DNA from: an uncultured Rhodopila sp.
GTDB lineage: Bacteria; Pseudomonadota; Alphaproteobacteria; Acetobacterales; Acetobacteraceae
Reading direction: 5' to 3'
Assembly: GCF_903915725.1 (NCBI RefSeq)
Contig: NZ_CAIWTY010000037.1
Span: 1 to 64,000, forward strand
DNA length: 64,000 nucleotides
The notes under the pieces are model-generated. The model made no database searches, had not been told where the DNA came from, and worked only from the letters and a program-made list of their open reading frames with translations. The translations under genes and the position numbers were made by a program. Below, in pieces: positions 55,791 to 64,000 of the stretch; the stretch's first letter is position 1, and each line of letters starts with the position of its first letter.

Positions 55791-56045
55791 TTGGGGGAGG
55801 CTGGGATTATAATAGAATCGGGCCGGATCTTCGTGGCCTTGCGAAAGGACGGTCCTGCGAAAGCGGCCGGCCGATCGGCGATGTATCACGCGGTGACCCC
55901 GGGTTGTCGGATGGCGCTGTGCGCGACCGAGCCGGGTGCTGCTTCCGGTTGGGCGGAGCCGTCGTCCGAAACGGTCACCTGCCGGATCTGCCTGGGCAAG
56001 CTGGAGCGTCTGCGAAACCGCGGGTTTGGCGGCGGAATCCCTTAG
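55791..56045 (+). CDS. Small Cys-containing protein, hypothetical
   Basis: Up to 84 residues. Cysteines occur in TPGCRMALC and TVTCRICLGKLERL, an arrangement that resembles short zinc-ribbon-like proteins, with GAASGWAEP between. The start is unclear: TTG 55791 sits on its own GGGGGAGG, while the first ATG is 55879 (MYHAVTPG). Region-level coding potential looks real, but the function is unknown. Confidence 0.45.
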   Translation: MGEAGIIIESGRIFVALRKDGPAKAAGRSAMYHAVTPGCRMALCATEPGAASGWAEPSSETVTCRICLGKLERLRNRGFGGGIP

Positions 56046-56070
56046 CGCCGGCTCCGGCGGCGGGTTTCGG

Positions 56071-56268
56071 CTAATCGTTTGCGTTGGCGGTTTGGTATTC
56101 AGGCGAAGCCTCGCCGGCGCCGTCCAACCGTCGGTCCTGTGCGATCCATGCCTCGGCTTCCGCTTCTGAACTGAAGCCCAACATGGTCTGTCGCGCGCCG
56201 TCGGCGCCCGCCACCGTGATATTGAAGCCGGATCCATCCCCGTTCGGGACAATGATGTATTGGGTCAT
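56071..56268 (-). CDS. Short conserved-type hypothetical protein
   Basis: 65 residues beginning MTQYIIVPNGDGSGFNITVA, with GADGARQTMLGFSSEAEAEAWIAQD. This pattern is that of a widespread small alphaproteobacterial protein with a beta-beta-alpha fold and no assigned role. The start at 56268 is the first ATG giving this pattern; the longer in-frame ORF to 56460 has an implausible N-terminus. Confidence 0.65.
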   Translation of the reverse strand: MTQYIIVPNGDGSGFNITVAGADGARQTMLGFSSEAEAEAWIAQDRRLDGAGEASPEYQTANAND

Positions 56269-56532
56269 TGCAGCTATATGGCCCATGCGGACCAGGATTG
56301 CATCGGGAACACACCTGCCTATCCGAGAGTTTTGCCGCAGCGCGCGGGCCGGCGCTTTCATGTCGGCTGGCGGATGATTGTTGCGCCGAGCGCGGCTATA
56401 CACGCATTTCATTGAGAACGGCACTGAAAATGCTGATAAAATGGTCCGCCCTTGGATCAACGGTGGTGCAGTTTCGGCTGCCGCCGTCTATCGAGCGGCA
56501 CCGCCGGACGCGGTTCGGGATCGGGTTATTGC

Positions 56533-56743
56533 GCAGAGCCAACCAGCGGCGGCCGCCCGCACCGCGATGACGGCAAATGGTGTCGGCGTTGCTGCTGACG
56601 TCGTGGTGGCCGAAGGGCCACCATCCACGCCTTACGGTGATGACGCGAGCCAAGGCGTGGATGGCGGGCGACCGAGCACGCGAGAGGGCTGCGCCCGCCA
56701 TGACGTCCATCGGCACGTGCCGCGCCGGGCATTTGCATGGTAG
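56533..56743. repeat. ~200-bp interspersed repeat, copy B (contains palindromic repeat copy 7)
   Basis: Counterpart of 37522-37713, 211 bp long. The extra 19 bases (GACCGAGCACGCGAGAGG and adjoining) sit at the centre of the second palindrome, separating GGCGGGC from GCGCCCGCC. It lies in a 510-bp gap between the small hypothetical gene and the truncated methyltransferase; the remainder of the gap (56269-56532) shows nothing clear. Confidence 0.88.
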
Positions 56744-56780
56744 AACCAGAAAAAAGATCGAGTTTCGGCACTCGTGCCAT

Positions 56781-57287
56781 CTACGGCCCGGACTCCCGGC
56801 AGGCTCGAAGCACGTACATCAGAGGCAGTGATGGCCTGTCTCCGGGCATGCGGTACATGCCGTCATCGGTTCGTTCCATCATCGTCCATTGCGGTATGAC
56901 GTCGCGGTCGAGTTCGCGCAAAGCGGTGATCCTGAACCCGGCGTCCGCCAAAGCGGTGACGACCTCACCGAGCGGATGGTTCCATTGCACCGTCGGTGTC
57001 GCGGCGGCGGGGGCCGATGTATCGGCGTAGGTGATGCCGCCGGCTTCGCGATAGCCTTCAGCCGGCGCGAAATACCCGCCCCGGATGACGATATCGGCCG
57101 GTGCGCCTGCCTCGATCAGCCATTTTACCGGATGGAAGTCGAACAAATACAGTTCGCCGCCGGGGCGGAGCAAATCGCGCACCACCTCCGCCCATGCTTT
57201 CATATCCGGAAGCCAGCGACGCTCAACAATGACCGCTTCGGTCGGGCGTCCTTCCCTCCTCGTCATGGCCAGGCTTGTCCGGGCCAC
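56781..57287 (-). pseudogene. N-terminally truncated SAM-dependent methyltransferase
   Basis: From about 57230 the frame reads ERRWLPDMKAWAEVVRDLLR, PGGELYLFDFHPVKWLIE, ITYADTSAPAA..., WNHPLGEVVTALADAGFRIT, the second half of a class I methyltransferase. The SAM-binding first half (motif I, GxGxG) is missing. The reading frame upstream enters repeat copy 8 at 57262, which supplies the accidental start. A deletion joined to, or carried by, the repeat is likely; the protein should be inactive. Confidence 0.7.
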
Positions 57288-57338
57288 CTATACCAGCAGC
57301 CTGCCGCGACAGGTGGCCCGAAAAAGCCGGGCCATGAC
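57262..57338. repeat. Inverted repeat, intergenic family copy 8
   Basis: Arms 57262-57289 and 57311-57338 are reverse complements over about 28 bases with four or five mismatches, beginning GTCATGGCC and ending GGCCATGAC. It sits exactly at the broken 5' end of the methyltransferase remnant. Confidence 0.8.
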
Positions 57339-57419
57339 GGGCCAAAGTCAGCCGCCCGATTCGCTTATTCTTGGGCGTCGCCTTAGGTCGTTTCACGCAT
57401 CTAACCGTCGCCGAACCGG

Positions 57420-58214
57420 TCAGGCGGCTTTCGCGACCGCCCGTTTCGACACGACCCCGATAAGATGCGCCCGATACTCCGGACTGGCGTGAATGTCGCC
57501 GTTCAGGCCGTCCGCCGGCGTCGCAATCCCGGCAATCGCTTCGGGCGCAAAATTCGCTGACAGCGCCTTCTCGAACTCCGCGTGCCGGAACACGCCGCCC
57601 TGGCCCGCGCCGGTGATCGCCAGGCGCACGCCCGACGGGAATTTCGCTACGAACACGCCCACGATGGCATAGCGGGAGGCCGGATTGCGAAACTTCTCGT
57701 AAGCCGATTTCTGCGGAATCGGCAGCTCCACAGATGTAATGATCTCGCCCGGCTCCAGCGCCGTGGTGAACATGCCCTGGAAGAACTCTTCCGCCGGGAT
57801 CGAGCGTCGATCGGTCTTGATCGTTCCACCCAGGGCGAGCACGGCGGAGGGGTAGCATGCCGCCGGATCGTTATTGGCCAGCGACCCGCCGATGGTGCCG
57901 CGATGCCGCACCGCTTCATCGCCGATCAGAGATGCCTGATGTTGGAGACCGGGGATTTTGGATTTAATGTCGGGGTTTGCGGCGATCGTTGCGTGCGTAG
58001 TCATGGCGCCGATGGTGACCGTGTCGCCGGACACGGTGATGCCGGTCAGGCCGAGTTTGGCCAAATCCACGACGGTGGACGGCCGGTTCAGCCGCTGCTT
58101 CAGCACCGGAATGAAGGTCTGACCGCCGGCCAGTGCCTTGGCGTCCGGATCGGCTGACAGCACCTTCACGGCATCGGCCAGGCTGCCGGGCTTCTCGTAT
58201 GCGAAATCGTACAT
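57420..58214 (-). CDS. Molybdenum hydroxylase FAD-binding (medium) subunit, CoxM-like
   Basis: 264 residues: FAD-binding domain with ALAGGQTFIPVLKQRL and the pyrophosphate loop RHRGTIGGSLANNDPAAC, then a CO-dehydrogenase-type C-terminal domain (PSGVRLAITGAGQGG). It passes electrons from the 2Fe-2S subunit to an acceptor. It is the last gene of the S-L-M operon, 23 bases after the large subunit. A CODH annotation is not justified (see the large subunit). Confidence 0.9.
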   Translation of the reverse strand: MYDFAYEKPGSLADAVKVLSADPDAKALAGGQTFIPVLKQRLNRPSTVVDLAKLGLTGITVSGDTVTIGAMTTHATIAANPDIKSKIPGLQHQASLIGDEAVRHRGTIGGSLANNDPAACYPSAVLALGGTIKTDRRSIPAEEFFQGMFTTALEPGEIITSVELPIPQKSAYEKFRNPASRYAIVGVFVAKFPSGVRLAITGAGQGGVFRHAEFEKALSANFAPEAIAGIATPADGLNGDIHASPEYRAHLIGVVSKRAVAKAA

Positions 58215-58237
58215 CTTGATGTTCCCTTTTGCCTTCG

Positions 58238-60619
<2,382 letters not shown>

Positions 60620-60648
60620 GGTCGTACTCCCTTTGTGCCGCGCGGCGC

Positions 60649-61134
<486 letters not shown>

Positions 61135-61374
61135 TCGTTCTCCCTTTCGTCGTGTCGCAGTTTCTGGACCTCGGGACGCCGAAGGCAGTGACTGGTCTTG
61201 GCCTGGACGTTCCGTTGGCGGCGAGTGTGGCCATTTTGGCCGGGTTTGGTCAAGCGGGGGGCCTCCGGCGCTGCCGGCCCCGCAAATCCCCGACCCGGCG
61301 TTGAGGCGAACCACCATTCAGCACCGTCCTTTTCTGGTTTCCACACCGATGTTGTCGTGCCGTTACGGGTCGTT

Positions 61375-61388
61375 TTGATCTGGATCAA
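61375..61388. promoter_or_regulatory. Perfect FNR/FixK box upstream of the DUF1847 gene
   Basis: TTGATCTGGATCAA, an exact TTGAT-N4-ATCAA palindrome. It is centred about 71 bp upstream of the DUF1847 ATG, a class II-like distance if transcription starts near 61423, and about 247 bp upstream of the divergent molybdenum hydroxylase operon. An FNR or FixK-type regulator should activate at low oxygen. The rest of this 318-bp gap shows no other element. Confidence 0.8.
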
Positions 61389-61452
61389 TGGCGGCACGCC
61401 GCTACGGGCACAGATACAAGCCAATCCAGACATTGATTGGAAAGCCGAAAGC

Positions 61453-62154
61453 ATGGATTACGAAGATCCCGCCTGCGCCTATTGCCCCTCAACCGTACGC
61501 GCCTGCCGCGACGGGGAGGCCGAGAGCGGCGGTCCCGGCTTCTGCCCGAGCAAGGTGGATCCGGAAACCCAGGCCGTGGCACGGGCGCTTTACGACGACC
61601 CGGAGACGCTCCGGATTGCGCAAGTCGCGGCGAGAGTCGAATCCGAAGGCTACTGCAAATGGACCCGCGTCGAGGAGATCGTGCAGTTCTCCAAGAAAAT
61701 GGGCTTCCGCAAAATCGGCATCGCCAATTGCATCAGCTTCATCGAACACGCCTATATCCTGTCCGGCATCCTGGAAAGCCACGGCTTCGAAGTCGTCTCC
61801 GTTGCCTGCAAGAACGGCAATATCCCGAAGGAGGATATCGGCCTGGAGGATTCCGAGAAGATCAGGCCGGGCGGTTTCGAGCCGTTGTGCAACCCGATTT
61901 CCCAGGCTGAAATGCTGAATGCCCATGGCAGCGAGTTCAATGTCGTGATGGGGCTCTGCATTGGGCACGACAGCCTGTTCTTCAAATACGCCAAGGGCCT
62001 GAGCACTGTGCTGGTGGCAAAGGACCGCGTGCTGGGTCATAACCCGGTGGCCGCGCTGCATCTTGCGGACAGCTACTACCAGCGCCTGTGGGGGCCGGAA
62101 AAGCCGGCCAAGCCGCCGTCGCTGCCGGTGGCGGGGCGCCGCAAGCCGGCCTGA
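61453..62154 (+). CDS. DUF1847 Cys-rich protein
   Basis: 233 residues. Conserved cysteines are in CAYCPSTVRAC and FCPSK near the N-terminus, then NCISF, VACKNG, EPLCNP and LCIGHDSLF. Block EEIVQFSKKMGFRKIGIANCI is typical. The cysteine pattern suggests a metal or Fe-S cluster, but no function is established for the family. The start is ATG 61453; upstream in-frame residues cover the FNR box and are not protein. Oxygen-responsive control is expected from the box. Confidence 0.82.
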   Translation: MDYEDPACAYCPSTVRACRDGEAESGGPGFCPSKVDPETQAVARALYDDPETLRIAQVAARVESEGYCKWTRVEEIVQFSKKMGFRKIGIANCISFIEHAYILSGILESHGFEVVSVACKNGNIPKEDIGLEDSEKIRPGGFEPLCNPISQAEMLNAHGSEFNVVMGLCIGHDSLFFKYAKGLSTVLVAKDRVLGHNPVAALHLADSYYQRLWGPEKPAKPPSLPVAGRRKPA

Positions 62155-62221
62155 GCCGCGGGCGCGGGCCAAGCGGGCGCAGGCCAAGCGGGCGCAGGCC
62201 AAGGGGTCGCAGGGCCGGGGG

Positions 62222-63580
62222 CTACATCCAGTACTCCCAGGCCCGCGCCTCGATCTCCCGCATCCGTTCCTTCAGCGGCCGCTGCTTCCAGCGGTCCAGC
62301 TCTATCGGCCGCGACGCATCCATATACTGCCGGATCAGAGCCTCCACCTGGGCCGCCGTGTCATGGCCCAGGATCACCGCATCGACCTCGTTATTGAACA
62401 CCACGCTGCGGCGGTCGAGGTTGGATGAGCCGACGACCGTCCAGGTGTCGTCCACCACCGCCAGCTTGGCGTGAATAACGGCGTCGCGCATCTCGTAGAT
62501 CTTCGCGCCCGCTTCCAGCAGGTCGCCGTACGACGCCCGTGCCGCATACACAGCGGCCTGCACGTCGCTGAACGCCGGGGCGACGATGCGCACATCGATC
62601 CCGGCGCGGCTGATCGCCGCCAGTTCCTCGCGTTCCTGGTGCGGCGGCACGAAGTAGCCGCTGGTCAGCCAGACCCGGCGGCGGGCGTTGCGCATCGCGG
62701 TCAGCAGCGAGGCGTAATACAGCGGCTGTTGATCGCCCGGGGAACTGCCGATGATCCGGATGGTCTGGACGCCGGTGCGTGGCAGCGGCGGGAAATAGTC
62801 CGCCGGTTCCGCGGCGGGCGCCTTCTGCTCGCGCCAGGTGCCGAAGAACAGTTTTTGCAGCTCGGCCACCGCCGGCCCTTCGATGCGCACCGCCGCATCC
62901 CGCCAGTAGGCGTGCCTGGTGTTGCCGTCGGGGGGGATGCCGGCGCTCGGCGGGTTTTCATACGCCTTGTCCAGGTTGATCCCGCCGGTGAAGCCAACGC
63001 GGCCGTCCACCACCATGATCTTGCGATGGTCGCGGTCGTTCGGCGCCCAGCCGGTGCGCGCCTGGAGCGGGTCGATCGGATTGAACGCGATCACCTTCGC
63101 GCCGGCCTTGCGCAGAGTGTCAAAGAAGGCCGCGGGCGTGTCGCGCGAACCGTACGCGTCATAGATCATGTTGACGTTGACCCCCGCGCCGAGGCGATCC
63201 AGCAGGATCTCCGCGAGCTGCGTTCCGCCTGAGGTGATGTCGGCGAGGATGAAGTATTCCAGGTTGATGCTGTCGCTGGCCGCGCTCAGCGCCTGGAACA
63301 TCGCTTCAAACGCCTGTGCCCCGCCCGGCAGTAATGTGACGGTATTGCCGGAGACGATCGGGCTGTCCGATAATCCACGCTGCAGATCGTATTGGGTCTG
63401 GAGCGCGTCAGTGCCGCTCTGCTGTCCGGGGGGCGCGGCATCGCGGCGCCCGGGGAGGGCGATGTCGCGGCCGGTCAACTCGCCGATGTCCGGCACGGCG
63501 GCGCACCGCGTCAAGACCGCGGTAGCCGCGAGCGTGGCGAACTGCCTGCGGTCGAGGTTGGGCGGTCGGATCAGCGGCAC
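62222..63580 (-). CDS. Phospholipase D/cardiolipin synthase-like protein
   Basis: 452 residues with two HKD motifs: DHRKIMVVDGRVGFTGGIN (first half, about 182) and IHAKLAVVDDTWTVVGSSN (second half, about 372). The N-terminus DRRQFATLAATAVLTRC is Tat-like, so it is probably exported or anchored in the cell envelope. Most similar in layout to cardiolipin synthase (phosphatidyl transfer) or related PLD hydrolases; the reaction is not proven. Convergent with DUF1847, 67 bp apart. Confidence 0.9.
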   Translation of the reverse strand: MPLIRPPNLDRRQFATLAATAVLTRCAAVPDIGELTGRDIALPGRRDAAPPGQQSGTDALQTQYDLQRGLSDSPIVSGNTVTLLPGGAQAFEAMFQALSAASDSINLEYFILADITSGGTQLAEILLDRLGAGVNVNMIYDAYGSRDTPAAFFDTLRKAGAKVIAFNPIDPLQARTGWAPNDRDHRKIMVVDGRVGFTGGINLDKAYENPPSAGIPPDGNTRHAYWRDAAVRIEGPAVAELQKLFFGTWREQKAPAAEPADYFPPLPRTGVQTIRIIGSSPGDQQPLYYASLLTAMRNARRRVWLTSGYFVPPHQEREELAAISRAGIDVRIVAPAFSDVQAAVYAARASYGDLLEAGAKIYEMRDAVIHAKLAVVDDTWTVVGSSNLDRRSVVFNNEVDAVILGHDTAAQVEALIRQYMDASRPIELDRWKQRPLKERMREIEARAWEYWM

Positions 63581-64000
63581 GCACGCACCTGTTCAATCTT
63601 GTTATGCAAGATACGCTGACGGAGGCTGGCGGTTGACGGGCATAGGAAGCAAGTTTGCGTCAAGACCGTATCAACGCGGTGCTCGCCATGCCGGGGTGAG
63701 AGGCCGGCTGCGGCGGTTCGGCCCCGGATGTGACGGGATGCGAGTCGCGCCGGCTTGGAGACAAAACGGCCGCCGAGACGGTAGCGCCTGTTCGCTCAAC
63801 ACTTCTTGCGCGGGCCGGTTTGATGCTCCGGGGTTCTTGACGGGAATGTCATGCGAGTAGCACTCAAATCAAACCAACCCGAATTTTAGATATGATACCA
63901 AAATGGATATCACTTGATACAAAAGCTTACGCATATCGGGCGTGATGATCCTGCGCCTGCAAGCCGCATGAGCGGAGGATTGCAGGCTCATGAAAGGCGG
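63581..64000. other. 420-bp terminal intergenic region
   Basis: No credible complete gene. From about 63855 it becomes AT-rich (TTTTAGATATGATACC, GGATATCACTTGATAC). A TGATACC/GGATATCA near-palindrome lies near 63890-63917. GCCTGCAA (63955-63962) and TTGCAGGC (63980-63987) form an 8-bp stem with a GGAGG ribosome-site-like word in the loop, just before an ATG at 63990 whose gene, if any, lies outside. Confidence 0.4.

Noticed and set aside
63990-64000. Start of a new gene at the window end
   Set aside because: Only 11 bases are visible; an ATG with a distant GGAGG is not enough to call a CDS.

Overview
The window is a high-GC chromosomal segment from an alphaproteobacterium, most likely of the Acetobacteraceae/Rhodospirillales kind (an inference from gene content, not a database match). 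Supporting features are an ALAS-type hemA, a protein-kinase-like thrB, an NDUFS4-like complex I accessory protein, two PII proteins with a glnK-amtB pair, System I cytochrome c maturation genes (ccmFGHI), a DUF2889 protein, and many short GC-rich palindromic intergenic repeats. Nothing looks like a prophage, a plasmid backbone, an intact transposon or a CRISPR array.

Layout. 0-8.2 kb: housekeeping genes (tpiA, secG, pyrG; rnhA and thrB on the other strand; tRNA-Pro), then a tightly overlapping DUF192 / histone-deacetylase-like / prpB set. 8.3-10.3 kb: a toxin-antitoxin patch with one intact DUF433/DUF5615 pair, a PIN toxin gene killed by a stop codon, an N-terminally truncated PIN gene and an intact ribbon-helix-helix protein. 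10.3-16.1 kb: ccmF-G-H-I and hemA, which serve c-type cytochromes and haem; an FNR-like box lies upstream of hemA. 17-26.5 kb: a two-gene histidine kinase unit, dnaE followed by a Fic gene, a ClC channel and a frameshifted XRE gene. 26.5-31 kb: a DctPQM TRAP transporter and a porin. 31-36 kb: the nitrogen-assimilation block glnB, glnA, glnK, amtB, with sigma-54 promoter candidates and clear intrinsic terminators, and a decayed GxxExxY gene between glnA and glnK. 36-45 kb: an aminotransferase with a possible structured leader, a DSD1-family PLP enzyme, a second Fic protein with an inverted-repeat operator, SMP-30 and DedA genes overlapping tail to tail, an OmpA protein and small membrane or secreted proteins.

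45.5-48.5 kb holds late cobalamin genes (cobC and cobP divergent from cobT and cobS). 48.5-55.6 kb holds an FAH hydrolase, a PAS-GGDEF diguanylate cyclase, a solute-binding protein translationally coupled to a D-amino-acid-dehydrogenase-like oxidase, and an alpha/beta hydrolase. 55.6-57.4 kb is repeat-rich and contains small proteins and a truncated methyltransferase. 57.4-61.1 kb is a molybdenum hydroxylase operon (S-L-M order) whose large subunit carries the form II AYRGAGR motif rather than the form I CO dehydrogenase motif. It is followed by a Cys-rich DUF1847 gene behind a perfect FNR palindrome and by a two-HKD phospholipase D/cardiolipin-synthase-like protein.

Genome-scale texture. At least eight intergenic sites carry related palindromic elements built on GTCATGGCSGG...CCATCCACG. 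Two of them sit inside copies of a longer unit of about 200 bp (37.5 and 56.5 kb). Several genes have decayed by point stop, frameshift or truncation, often next to these repeats. I found no convincing complete novel system. The leads most worth testing are the leader RNA upstream of the aminotransferase (36.09-36.17 kb), the FNR-controlled DUF1847 gene, and the repeat families.
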